Positions 1 to 9,600 of a DNA stretch of 35,218 nt are shown here, in pieces; within the stretch, counting starts at the first letter, position 1; each line of letters starts with the position of its first letter. Under the pieces are notes generated by a model. That model was not told the origin of the DNA. It made no database searches and saw nothing but the letters and a program-made list of their open reading frames with translations. The translations under genes were made by a program, and so were the position numbers. The stretch is from JBBDXI01 sp040902425 (lineage in GTDB: Bacteria; Planctomycetota; Phycisphaerae; Phycisphaerales; UBA1924), in the NCBI GenBank assembly GCA_040902425.1, contig JBBDXI010000036.1, positions 1 through 35,218 of the forward strand, read 5' to 3'.

Positions 1-1830
1 GCGGGGGGGGGGGTGTGGGTTCCCTGGGGGCGGTTGGGGGCGCGGCCGACGACGCCGTTCAGGAGGAGCGTGCCGGCGTTGACGGTGAGCGAGTTGGCCT
101 CGCTGGCGGCGCTGTTGAGGGTGGAGCTGAACGAGACGGACGTGCCGGCGAGGGTGGTCGAGGCCTCCAGCACGGTCACGCCGAACAGCATGGTCGCGGC
201 GTTGACGGAGGCGGTGTTGATGGTGGTCGTGGCGGCCGTGGCCGTGAGCGTGCCCAGGGCGCCGTTGGCGGCGGCGCCGACAGCGCCGTTCAGGGCGAGC
301 GTCGAGGCGGTGACGGTGAGCGAGTTTGCCTCGCTGGCCTGGCTGTTGAGGGTCGAGCCGAAGGTGACGGCCGTGCCGGTCAGCGTGACGGACGTGTCGA
401 GCTGGGTGGCGCCGAAGAACATCGTCGCGGCCTCGATGGTGGGCGCGTTGATGGTCGTGGTGGTGCCGGTCGTGGTCAGGGTGCCCAGCTCGCCGCTCAC
501 GGCGCCGCCCACGACCCCCTGGAACGAGAGGGTGGTCGCGGAGACGGTGAGCGAGTTGGCCTCGGCGGCCTCGCTGTCCACGGTGGAGGAGAAGGTGACG
601 CCCGTGCCGGTCAGCGTCGTCGAGGTCCGCAGGACCGTGGCCCCGAACTGCATGGTGGCGGCGGAGATGTCGGCGGCGTTGATGCTGGCCGTGCCGCCGC
701 TGACGTTCAGCTCGCCCAGGGCGCCGTTGGCGGCGCCGCCCACCACGCCGTTGAACGTCGTGGCGCCGACCAGGATCAGGTCGTTGGCCTCGGAGGCCTC
801 GCTGTTGACGGTGGAGGCGAAGGCGGCAGCGCCGGTCAGGGTCGTGTCGGCGGCGATGACGACCGCGTCCTGGAAGTCGAGGGTGGCGGCCTTGATGACG
901 CCGGTGTTGATGGTCGTGGTGCCGGCGGAGTTGGTCGAGAGGGTGCCCAGGGTGCCGCCGGCGGCGTTGCCGACCTGGCCGGAGAAGAGCGTGGTGGGCG
1001 AGTTGATGGTGAGGCTGCGGGCGAGGGCGGCGGCGCTGTCGACCTGCGCCAGCGAGACGGACGTGGTGCCGATGAGGATCGTGTCCACGCCGATGACCGC
1101 AGCGTCGTTCAGGGTGAGCACGCCGGCCTTGACGCGGTCGGTGTTGATGTTCGTCGTGCCGGCGGCGTCGGTCGTCAGGCTCACGAAGCCGCTGTTGGTG
1201 TCGAGGAAGCCGACCTGGTTGCCGAAGGTGGTCAGGGGCGAGTTGAGGGCGAGCGTGCGCCCCAGGTTCTGCTCGCAGTCCAGCGTGGACTGGAAGGTGA
1301 TGCTGGTCGTGCCCGTGAGCGTCGTGTTGGCCTTGACGGTCACTGCATCCGCGAAGTCGAGCACGGCGGCCCGCATCGATGCGCCGCTGATGGACGCGGC
1401 GTCGCTGGCGGTGAGCGTTCCCAGGGCGCCCTGCGTGGTCGCCCCGCCGGTGTCGGCCCCCACCGCCCCGTTGAAGGCGACAGGGCCGTTGAGGGTCAGG
1501 TCGTTGGCCTCGTCGGTCTCGCTGTTGAGCATCCCGCCGAAGGTCGTCCCGCTGGTGGTGGTGAAGACCGAGTCCACCCCGATGAGCACGGCGTCGTTGA
1601 GCGCGATGGTGTCGGCGTTGACGACGTCGGTGTCGACGACGGTGCTGCCGTCGGCGTTGGTGGTGAGCACGCCCAGGGCGTCGGTGTCGCCGACCCGGCC
1701 CGCGAACGTGGTCGCCCCGGCGCCGCTGGTGTTCAGCGTGAGGTCCCAAGCGGTGCCGTCGGTGTCCAGGGTGTCGTTGAACGCGATGGATGTGCCCGCG
1801 AGGATCGTGTCGGCCTTCAGGATGACGGGG
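1..1830 (-). repeat. Tandem array of about 77-residue repeats in the TpsA exoprotein
   Basis: At least eight degenerate units are seen. The same segment (NSEASEANSL and variants) recurs with the top-strand anchor gctgtt/gctgtc at 111, 342, 573, 801, 1035 and 1521, i.e. spacings of 231, 231, 228 and 234 bp for the best units. Each unit reads approximately LTGT-VTF-STLNS-ASEANSLTV, then LNG-VGG-ANGALGTL, then TTTINT---AATM-FG. The units nearest the window edge are most alike; those near 1250-1800 are more diverged. The sequence leaves the window inside the array, so the copy number is unknown. Confidence 0.85.
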
Positions 1831-3521
1831 GCGTTGAACGTGAGCGCGCCGGCGTCGAGGCCCGCGGAGAGCTCGACACCGTCGCCGCTGGCGGTGAAGC
1901 TGCCGCCGCCGAGGCTGATCGACTGGTTGACCCGGACCATCCCGCCGCCCGCGGCGTCGCTGTTGGCGGTGAGGGTCAGGTTGAGCAGGTCACCGCCGCC
2001 GGCAACGCTGTCGAGGATCTGGGCGTTGATGATGATGTCGTTGTGGGCGATGAGGGAGAGGGAGTTGGAGCCCAGGCCGTTGAAGTCGAGGGTGGTGGCG
2101 AGGGTGATGTTGCCCAGCTCGGCGCCGCCGGCGCCGGTCTGGACAATGACGTTGGCCCCGCCGGACAAGGCGGCGAGCAGGTCGTCGATGTCGAGGATGG
2201 CGCCGTCGGCGTCGGGGACGAAGGGCGAGGTGGGCGGGATGACGGGGAAGCCGCTGCTGTTGGCGACCTGATCGATGGTCACGTTGCGCGGGTCGATGAG
2301 CCAGGTGCCGCCGAGGCCCCGGGCCGCGGTGAGGTCCGGCGTGCCGCGCACGTCGAGGTTGGCGCCGGAGGTCTCGATGAATCCGCCGTTGCCGGCGAGG
2401 GCGCCGCCGCGGGCACTGAGCTGACCGTAGACGCGGGTCGAGAAGTCGGACCAGACGATGATGCGGCCGCCGTTGCCCTTGCCCGTGGCGTCGGCGCGGA
2501 TACGGGCGTCGTGGCTGATGTAGGTGGCGGAGGCGTTGGGCTCGGCGCCCTTGCCCTGGTAGTTGCCGCCGACGAGGATCTCGCCGCCGCCGGCGGGGCC
2601 GGAGGCGTCGAGCGTGCCGCCGAAGAGGCCGACCTTGTCCCCGAGGACCTCGATGCGCCCGCCCTTCTCCCCGGGCTGGGTGCCGGCCACCGAGACCGTG
2701 CCCGACACGGAGACCACGCCGCCCTGCCCGCCGCGGATGGACACATCGCGGGCGGAGATGGTGCCGCGCTGGTCGATGGCGAGGGCGTACATGTCGCCGG
2801 CGCCCAGGGAGACGCGGCCCTTGGGCGCGGAGATGGTGCCCGCGTTGGTGACGCCGGCGCCCTCGCCGATGTTGGCGGGGGCGACCTTGGCCATGATGCG
2901 CTTGTCGCCGTCGGCGAGGTAGACCTCGGAGCCGGCGGCGAGGGTGACCATGCCGTTCGCCGGCGTGGCGATGGTCCCGAAGTTCGCGGCGCGGGCGCCG
3001 ATCAGGGCGACGGTGCCGCCCTGGATCGTCCCGCGGTTCTCGACCACGCCGCTCATCTGCGTGAAGCGGTTGATGTTGCCGATGAAGTCGGCGTTCGTGA
3101 TACTGCCCGCGGCGGCGTAGATGCCGCCGACGTCGACCAGGGCCCCGTGGGCGAAGTAGACGCCGGCGGGGTTGGCAATGTAGACGATGCCATTGGCGGT
3201 GAGGGAGCCGGCGATGGTCGTGGGGTCCGGGCCGGTGATGCGGTTGAGGACGCGCGCGCTGGCCCCGGGCTGGATGAACTGGACCGACTGGCCGGCCTGG
3301 ATGTTGAAGGCCTGGTAGTTGATGATGGCGTTGTGGCCGGCGGTGATGACCGTGTGGCCGCCGCTGCTGTTGATGGTCGCGCTCCCCGAGACGACCTGGG
3401 CGCCCTGGACCTGGGCGCGGGCGTCGGGGGTCAGGGCGAGGCCGGCGGCGAGGCCGAGGACGGAGGCGAGGCGGCCGGCGCTTTCGGCGAGGCGGCGGGG
3501 GGTCAGCGTAGAGCGGTTCAT
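1..3521 (-). CDS. TpsA-type filamentous haemagglutinin-like exoprotein, 3' end outside window
   Basis: The reading frame opens at ATG 3521 and stays open to the window edge (about 1,173 codons seen). A strong GAAGGAG site lies 7 nt upstream. A signal peptide (residues 1 to about 36, ending PDARA before QVQG) precedes a typical TPS secretion domain: residues 40-300 match the haemagglutination-activity family, with GQSVQF, VLNRITG (91-97) and IANPAGVYF (115-123), the last standing in for the usual NPNG motif. From about residue 563 the protein is an array of roughly 77-residue repeats. By family knowledge it is exported by the Sec system, then moved across the outer membrane by its partner TpsB, encoded 62 nt upstream on the same strand, and folds as a beta-helix. 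Its role (adhesin, contact-dependent toxin or S-layer-like structure) depends on the missing C-terminus. Confidence in the TPS assignment is high. Confidence 0.9.
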   Translation of the reverse strand, partial: MNRSTLTPRRLAESAGRLASVLGLAAGLALTPDARAQVQGAQVVSGSATINSSGGHTVITAGHNAIINYQAFNIQAGQSVQFIQPGASARVLNRITGPDPTTIAGSLTANGIVYIANPAGVYFAHGALVDVGGIYAAAGSITNADFIGNINRFTQMSGVVENRGTIQGGTVALIGARAANFGTIATPANGMVTLAAGSEVYLADGDKRIMAKVAPANIGEGAGVTNAGTISAPKGRVSLGAGDMYALAIDQRGTISARDVSIRGGQGGVVSVSGTVSVAGTQPGEKGGRIEVLGDKVGLFGGTLDASGPAGGGEILVGGNYQGKGAEPNASATYISHDARIRADATGKGNGGRIIVWSDFSTRVYGQLSARGGALAGNGGFIETSGANLDVRGTPDLTAARGLGGTWLIDPRNVTIDQVANSSGFPVIPPTSPFVPDADGAILDIDDLLAALSGGANVIVQTGAGGAELGNITLATTLDFNGLGSNSLSLIAHNDIIINAQILDSVAGGGDLLNLTLTANSDAAGGGMVRVNQSISLGGGSFTASGDGVELSAGLDAGALTFNAPVILKADTILAGTSIAFNDTLDTDGTAWDLTLNTSGAGATTFAGRVGDTDALGVLTTNADGSTVVDTDVVNADTIALNDAVLIGVDSVFTTTSGTTFGGMLNSETDEANDLTLNGPVAFNGAVGADTGGATTQGALGTLTASDAASISGASMRAAVLDFADAVTVKANTTLTGTTSITFQSTLDCEQNLGRTLALNSPLTTFGNQVGFLDTNSGFVSLTTDAAGTTNINTDRVKAGVLTLNDAAVIGVDTILIGTTSVSLAQVDSAAALARSLTINSPTTLFSGQVGNAAGGTLGTLSTNSAGTTTINTGVIKAATLDFQDAVVIAADTTLTGAAAFASTVNSEASEANDLILVGATTFNGVVGGAANGALGELNVSGGTASINAADISAATMQFGATVLRTSTTLTGTGVTFSSTVDSEAAEANSLTVSATTLSFQGVVGGAVSGELGTLTTTGTTTTINAPTIEAATMFFGATQLDTSVTLTGTAVTFGSTLNSQASEANSLTVTASTLALNGAVGAAANGALGTLTATAATTTINTASVNAATMLFGVTVLEASTTLAGTSVSFSSTLNSAASEANSLTVNAGTLLLNGVVGRAPNRPQGTHTPPP

Positions 3522-3583
3522 CGTGGACTCCTTCGGGCGTGTTGGCGGTGCGGCGGGGCGGCGTTCGTCCGTGGTTCGCCCGC

Positions 3584-5584
3584 TCAATAGAGGATCGTGC
3601 CGACGAAATGGACGCGGCTCTCGCCGGCGTCCGTGTCCCGCGCATCGCGCAGGGCGAAGCCCCAGTCGACGCGGAGGTTGAGGTTGCGCTTGAACAGGAA
3701 CTCGACGCCGACGCCGGCGCCGACCAGGGTGTTGTTCTCCTCGAAGGCCTGGCGGTCGGATTGCGTGACCCGCCCGGCGTCGACGAAGCCGCGGAAGATC
3801 AGGTCCCAGTCGGGGCGGCCGTAGCGCTGGTCGGGGGAGACGCGGAAGGGCTGGCCGAAGAGGGGCGTCTGGGTGGGGTCTTCCTGGATGGCGAAGGTGC
3901 GGGGCAGGTGGAAGCGGTACTCGGCGGAGACGACCACCGAGTTGTCGCCGGCGACGATCGACTCGGGGTAGCCGCGGACGGTGTAGAGGCCGCCGATGGT
4001 CTCCTCCTCCTGGGGGATGAGGCGGTTGCCGAAGGCGTGCTGCCCGCGGATGGAGAAGGCCAGCTCGTGGGCGAGGGCGGTCTGCCAGTGGGGCGAGTCG
4101 GCCCGGGTCTGGGCGCCCTTGAAGAGCAGGGGCTCGAGGTAGAACGAGTGGGACGCGGACCACTTGAGGACGGTCCACTCCTCATCCACGAAGAGGCGGC
4201 CGAGCTCCTGCGCCTCGTCCTCGTCGGTGCCGACATCCGCGAGGTTGGTCTCGACGCGGACCTCGGCGGCGCTGGCGGCCTTCTCGGTCGAGCGGTCGTA
4301 GCGGAGGCCGATGTAGGGGATGAAGAACGCGGTCTCGCCCTCGATGCTGACGACCTGGTTCTCGACGCGGATGTGCTGGTAGCGGGCGCCGGCGAAGACG
4401 TCGACGAAGCTCTGGCTGAACTGGAAGAGGTTGACCGAGGCCTCGGCGCCGAGCGACCAGGAGTCGCCCTCGAAGCGCTCGTCGGCGAAGCCGACGTCGG
4501 AGGCCTTGAAGTTGCTGTAGGTGCCGTAGGCCCGCAGGCGGACGTCGCGGGCGGAGCCGACGGGGATCTCGTAGGAGCCCAGCACCGCGTTGGCGTCGGT
4601 GAAGCCGGCGGTGATGTAGTCGATCGAGAGCACGTCGTCGTGCCCGGTGAGCTGGGTGTGGATGAAGCCGAACCGCTCGCGCCATTCCTCGGTCTGCTTG
4701 GTGCCCGTGTTGGAGAGCTGGAAGTAGACGGTCCAGGGGCGGTTCTCGGTGATGATGTAGTCGAGGTAGACCTCGCCGGGCGTGTCGGTGGCGCTGATGG
4801 CGGCGTCCACGCGCCGGCCGGGCTGGCGGTCGAGGCGGAAGAGGAAGTCGTCGAGCAGGTCCTTGCGGAGCATGTGGCCGGGCTGGAGGGGCGAGCCGGC
4901 GCGGACCCGGTCGTGCAGGGGGTGGTTGATCCGCGTCTCGACGCCGGGGGCGGTGCCGGAGGCCCCGGGCTGGGTCCACCGGGCGCCGGCGCCGAGCGTG
5001 CGCAGCTCGCGGATCGTGCGGATCCAGATGTCCACCGTCAGCGTGCGCTCGGTGGGCGGGCGCAGGTCCTCGAGGGTCTGGGGGTCGATCTGCTCGGGGT
5101 CGGGGGCGACGAGGACGCCGATGATGCCGCGGCTGTTGAGCTCGGCGACGATGACCTGGCCGATGGCGTTGAGGGCGCTGACCGAGAAGCGGCGGCGGGC
5201 GCGCTGGGCGGCGGTGAGGTCCTTGATGGGGAGGGTGACCGAGGGGACGCCCGCGCGGGGGGCGACGTACACCTCGCCGTCCTGGCCGAGGGTGACGGGG
5301 AGCCAGAGCAGGTCTTCCATGGGCGGGCGGTCGGGGTGCTCCTGCGGGTAGCGGAAGTTGAACGACGAAACCTGGTAACTGGGGCCGTCGTCGTGCTCCG
5401 GCTGCGCGGGCGCGACGGCCGGCGGGGGGGGCGGGGGATCGGGCGGCCGGACCGGTGGGGGCACGGTGGGCCCGACGGGTTCCTGGGCGCAAAGGGTCGC
5501 CGGCGCGAGGAGGAGGAGGATGACCGCGCCCGAGAAGCTGGGCAAGACACGGCGCGCGGCGGCTCCGGCGAGGCTCAGGGACAT
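3584..5584 (-). CDS. TpsB/ShlB-FhaC family two-partner secretion transporter
   Basis: Predicted 666-residue outer-membrane transporter of the Omp85 superfamily. A signal peptide (residues 1 to about 33, ending TLCA before QEP) and a Pro-rich linker are followed by a POTRA-like region. A segment reading VYLDYIITENRPW then runs into a repeating beta-strand pattern typical of a 16-strand barrel. The diagnostic VRGY motif lies at 536-539 (YTVRGYPES), where lid-loop residues of the family sit. The protein ends HFVGTILY, with a terminal aromatic residue as expected for outer-membrane barrels. It is encoded just upstream of its likely substrate TpsA (62-nt gap), so a joint transcript is likely. The T6SS gene upstream ends at 5693, leaving 108 nt in which I see no convincing promoter, so read-through from that operon is possible. 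Confidence 0.92.
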   Translation of the reverse strand: MSLSLAGAAARRVLPSFSGAVILLLLAPATLCAQEPVGPTVPPPVRPPDPPPPPPAVAPAQPEHDDGPSYQVSSFNFRYPQEHPDRPPMEDLLWLPVTLGQDGEVYVAPRAGVPSVTLPIKDLTAAQRARRRFSVSALNAIGQVIVAELNSRGIIGVLVAPDPEQIDPQTLEDLRPPTERTLTVDIWIRTIRELRTLGAGARWTQPGASGTAPGVETRINHPLHDRVRAGSPLQPGHMLRKDLLDDFLFRLDRQPGRRVDAAISATDTPGEVYLDYIITENRPWTVYFQLSNTGTKQTEEWRERFGFIHTQLTGHDDVLSIDYITAGFTDANAVLGSYEIPVGSARDVRLRAYGTYSNFKASDVGFADERFEGDSWSLGAEASVNLFQFSQSFVDVFAGARYQHIRVENQVVSIEGETAFFIPYIGLRYDRSTEKAASAAEVRVETNLADVGTDEDEAQELGRLFVDEEWTVLKWSASHSFYLEPLLFKGAQTRADSPHWQTALAHELAFSIRGQHAFGNRLIPQEEETIGGLYTVRGYPESIVAGDNSVVVSAEYRFHLPRTFAIQEDPTQTPLFGQPFRVSPDQRYGRPDWDLIFRGFVDAGRVTQSDRQAFEENNTLVGAGVGVEFLFKRNLNLRVDWGFALRDARDTDAGESRVHFVGTILY

Positions 5585-5692
5585 GTTGCGGACCTTTGCT
5601 GGGGGACCGGGGACGGGGGCTCAGCGCCCTGGGAGGACGCGGGTTGCGACCCCCATGTTGACAGCAACAGGCCCGATATGCAAGTCGATTGC

Positions 5693-6634
5693 TCAGGGAC
5701 CGATAAGGCGCCTGGCGCGGGCGACGAAGTCCGGGTCCAGGGTGTAGGGGATTTCGGTGGTGAGGGGCACGGCCTTGGGCCCCGCCCGGATGCAGAAGAA
5801 CTGTGTCGGGGCGGGGGAACCGACCAGGATGTCCACCCAATCCTGGCCCTCGGGGGCAAGGAGCACGACCGGGGCGGAGGCCTCGAGCTGGCCCTCCAGG
5901 AAGCGGAGCCAGAGCTCCAGCCGGTCGCGGAGGGAGGGGGCGCAGGCGGGGACGCGCAGGTGCTGGGGCTGGAGGACCACGCTGCGGTTGCGGGGGGCGC
6001 CGCGCCGGTAGATGGGCAGTTCCCGCTCGATCTGGTAGAGGATGCGGAGCAGGCCCAGGCCGTCGGGCCCCAGCTCGGCGCGGGCGGCCAGGAGGGGCAG
6101 GACGCCGTCCTCGCCGAGTTCGCCGGAGCCGGCCGCGGCCGCAGCACGGGCGAGCAGGCCGGCGCGGGCGCGATCGAGCGAGTCGCGGACGGCGCCCGGG
6201 GAGGGGGTGGCCTGGCAGTCTCGCCGGACGCCGTCGATCACGGGGAGGGCCTCGGCGAGGGCCCAGCCGACGCCCATGCCGGAGCAGTCGGCGCAGACGA
6301 CCATGGGGTACTTGGTGCGGCCCTTGCCGTCGCTGGAGGACCAGAGGCGGCCGACGACGAGGTCGGACCCGCCCCGGACGACGAAGGCGTGGTCGAAGCC
6401 GGGGAGGCGCTGCTCGTCGGCGAGGCGCTCCCAGGCGCCGGAGTCGATGTTGCCGCCGATGCCCTCGACATAGAGGAACCGCTTGACGTTGACCAGGGCG
6501 TCGGTCTCGAGGCCGAGGTCGTCGATGTGGTCGTTCCATCCAGGGTGCTTGCCGAACGCGGCGAGGGCCGTGCGCGCGGGGGCGGCTTCCCAGGAGATCA
6601 GGCGGGCTGCGAGTTTCCTGAACAACGGGGGCAC
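5693..6634 (-). CDS. tagF: TagF-like type VI secretion accessory protein
   Basis: Predicted 313 residues from GTG 6634, which starts 2 nt after the tssM stop. Near the N-terminus it reads FGKHPGWNDH (27-36), the planctomycete form of the FGKLPxxGDF motif that opens TagF/ImpM family proteins, and it continues with the family pattern of a short alpha/beta domain (GWALAEALPVI, then LLRILYQIERELP). In other systems TagF is a cytoplasmic repressor that binds the FHA protein and blocks T6SS assembly until relieved. A frame shift of reading upstream would extend the ORF only across tssM coding sequence, so the GTG start is preferred although no good ribosome binding site is seen; translational coupling to tssM is likely. 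It is the last T6SS gene of its unit. Confidence 0.75.
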   Translation of the reverse strand: MPPLFRKLAARLISWEAAPARTALAAFGKHPGWNDHIDDLGLETDALVNVKRFLYVEGIGGNIDSGAWERLADEQRLPGFDHAFVVRGGSDLVVGRLWSSSDGKGRTKYPMVVCADCSGMGVGWALAEALPVIDGVRRDCQATPSPGAVRDSLDRARAGLLARAAAAAGSGELGEDGVLPLLAARAELGPDGLGLLRILYQIERELPIYRRGAPRNRSVVLQPQHLRVPACAPSLRDRLELWLRFLEGQLEASAPVVLLAPEGQDWVDILVGSPAPTQFFCIRAGPKAVPLTTEIPYTLDPDFVARARRLIGP

Positions 6635-6636
6635 CT

Positions 6637-9600
6637 TCAGGGCTTGGGCCACTCGTCGTGGGTGGGCCAGCGCTCGTTGAGAGGCCAGGGGACGGGGCGC
6701 TCGAACGTGACGCCGACCCAGTACACGTACTTCTGGCCGGCGGTGTCGGTGAAGCTGAGCGGGACCTTGAGCGTCTCCTTGCCCTGCTCGGCGGCCTTGT
6801 CGAGCTTGGCGCCGGCGGTCTGGATGAGGGTGACGGCGTTCCAGGACTCGGGGAGGACGATCTCGGCCTCGGGGGGGTCCTGGGTGGTCCGCTGGAAGCG
6901 CAGGGCGATCCTTGGGCCGGGGAGCTTGAACTTCAGGGCGCCGGGGCGGGGCTGGTCGGTGGGGATGCGGATGGCCTCGCCCTCGGCGGGCTGGATCTCG
7001 ATGAAGCGGTAGGTGTAGGTGGCGAGGGCAGCGCCGGACTCGCCGGCGGTCTGGTCGTCGGCGGTGAGGATCTCCAGCGAGCAGGTCTGGGCGGGCTGGG
7101 CGCGGAGGAACTCGGCGAGGGCGACGAGCTTGCGGGCCCAGTCGCGCCCGCGGGGGTTCCCGGCGAAGAGCTCCTCGCCGGCGAGCAGGTCGAGCTGCTT
7201 GTCGATCTCGGGGTAGGCGCCGGTGCGGGCGCCCTGGGCAACGGTGGCCGTGGGCGCGGTGCGGGGAACGGCAGCGCCCCCGGAAAGGCCGAGCCGGGCG
7301 ACGTGCTCGAAGGCGGCGGCGACCTCCTCCCTGGAGAGCACACGCTGGGGCGGGCAGTCGCGGCAGAGGGGGAAGGCGTTGGCGGAGGCGAGGGCGGCGA
7401 GGGCGGCGCGGCCGTCCTTCTGGGCGGCGTCGGAGAGCACCGTGAGGCAGCCGAGGAGGAGGTCGTTGAGGAAGCGGATGCCCTTGTCCTTGCCGGCGTA
7501 GGTCTCCAGCAGGCCGTGCTCGATCTGGTCCTTCTTGAGCGACAGGATCTGGGCGCGGGCGCCGGGGGCCTCCTCGCCCAGGGCGGTGATGGCCTCGCGG
7601 ACGAGGTTGAACTGGCGGCGGGCCTCCTCGCCCTCGAGGAGCTGGATCTCGGCGGCGGCGCGGGCGCGGGCGGCGCGGGCGCCGGACTCCTCGGCGAGCT
7701 CGGCGGGGATGGCCTCGAGGGCGGTGGCGACCGCGCCCAGCAGGCGGCGCACCTCGCCGGTGGCCTGGAAGGCCTTCATGGCGCGGACCTGGGTGTAGAA
7801 CTCGGTCCAGGGGACGATGGCGATGCCCGCCTCGCGCTCGGGGACCGTCTTGCTCCAGTACTCGACGTAGTCGCGGGCGTACTGCTCGTAGAGGGCCCGG
7901 GCCGGGGCGGCCCGCTGGGCGAGGGCCGGGGCATCCAGGGCGCGCCCGGGCAGGTCCTTGATGCCGACGGCCTCCATCACGAACTTCCACTCGCCGAGGA
8001 TCATCTGTGCGGCGCCGGGATTGAAACGCTGGTCGAACTCGCCCCCGTTCATGGCGGTGAGGGGGATCGCGGGGCGGGGCACGGGGGCGAGGCTGGTGTG
8101 GCGGGAGAGCAGGTCGGCGAGGCGGGAGCCGAACTCGGCCGCGGAGCCCGGCGGGGCGTCGACGATCGCCTGGACCCACGTGTGGGCGCGCCGGCGGGCG
8201 GCGAGGCGGATCATGACCTGGGCGGTCTTCTCGCTCTCGCCGGCGCGTGGGGCGGCGCCGGCGGCCCGGACGTTGTCGGCGACGGCCCTCAGGGCCTGCT
8301 CATCCTCGGCGGCGGCAGCGCCGGCCAGGGCCGGCAGGCCGCCGAAGAGCGCGGGGGCCACGGCCGCGGAGGCCCTCAGGCGGGCGTCGGCGGCGGCGTA
8401 CATGGCGGCGCGGAACTCCCAGGCGCGCTTGCCGGATCCGGCGACGAGAGCGAGGTACTCCTTCTCGGCGGCGGCCAGGTCGGTGCGGACGCCCTCGGCC
8501 ATCTCGCGGAGCCTGCGGTCCACGGCGGTCCAGCCGTCGGCGACGACGGGCGCGAGGGCGGACCCCTGGGGCGCGGCCGGCGCGGCGCTGCCCTCGGTGG
8601 GCTGGGCGGCGGCGGGCGTGGCGGGGCGCGTCTGGGAGCCGACGAGGTCGAACTCGGCCTGGGCGCGGGCGAGGGCCTCGGTGCGGGCGGCCTCGCAGAG
8701 GGCGACGACGGTGGCGTGCTTGGCGAGCTCCGTGGCGAGGCGTTCGGAGGCGGCGGCGACGGCGGTGGCGGCCTCATCCAGGCGCGGATACTCCTGCTCC
8801 CACGCGGCGCGGCGCTGCTCGTACTCGGCGATCGTCCCCGGCTCGGACTTGCCGTCGAAGTAGGGGCGGGCGATGTCGAGCAGGCGGTCCTCCGCGCCCT
8901 TGAAGGAGGCGGTGGCGGCGCGGAGCTCGTTCAGGCCCCCCAGCGTGCCGGCCTGGATGCCCGCGTGGTCCCACTGGGCCACCCACTGGCGGACGGACTG
9001 GGCGAGGGACTCGCGCAGGGGCGGGGTGACGAGGTTGGACGCGGCGGCCCGCCACGCGCCGGCGGCGAGGAGCGTGTCGCAGGAGCGCTGGATGTCGCGG
9101 ACGGCGGCGGCGTGGTTCTTGAACTCCTCGCCAAGGACGTAGCGGTAGATCGACTCGACATCGACCATGGAGCCGCCAGCGGGGACGACGCCGGAGGCGA
9201 GCGAGTCGAGCCGGACGATCTGGGAGAGGGCGCGGGTGGCGTCGGGCTTCCAGGGCTGGTCGGTGGGCTCTTTGGAGAGGCGCGCCATGGCGGCGGTGAT
9301 GCCGGAGCGGAGCACGCCGCCCTCGACGATGGCCCGGGCCGTGTCGGCGCGGAGGTCATCGAGGTCGCCGGAGAGGCTGGCGACGGGGCGGAAGATGGCT
9401 GGGATGCCGACGGGGCGGCTGACGTTCTCGGGGATGCCGGCGAGGAAGGCCTGGAGCTCGGGCCCCGCGGCGACCTTGGTGAGCTTGTCGGCGCCGCGGT
9501 AGCGGAACTCGCTGGAGCCGCGGAAGGTGGGGCTGAGGAGGTCGAACTCCTCGGGGCTGAGGCGGACCTGGTCGGAGACGGAGGCCCAGTACTCGCGCTG

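Noticed and set aside
1..1830. DNA-level 231-bp repeats as a CRISPR or satellite array
   Set aside because: The period is a multiple of three and similarity follows the protein frame; there are no short identical repeats with unique spacers.
15..3590. Very long plus-strand open frames over the TpsA region, and similar ones over 3539-7012, 6658-11100 and 15983-18160
   Set aside because: They are Gly/Ala/Val/Arg-rich mirror frames of the GC-rich minus-strand genes, without signal peptides, domains or ribosome sites.
5658..5663. Plus-strand TTGACA, a perfect -35
   Set aside because: No -10 at 16-18 bp and no plus-strand gene downstream.
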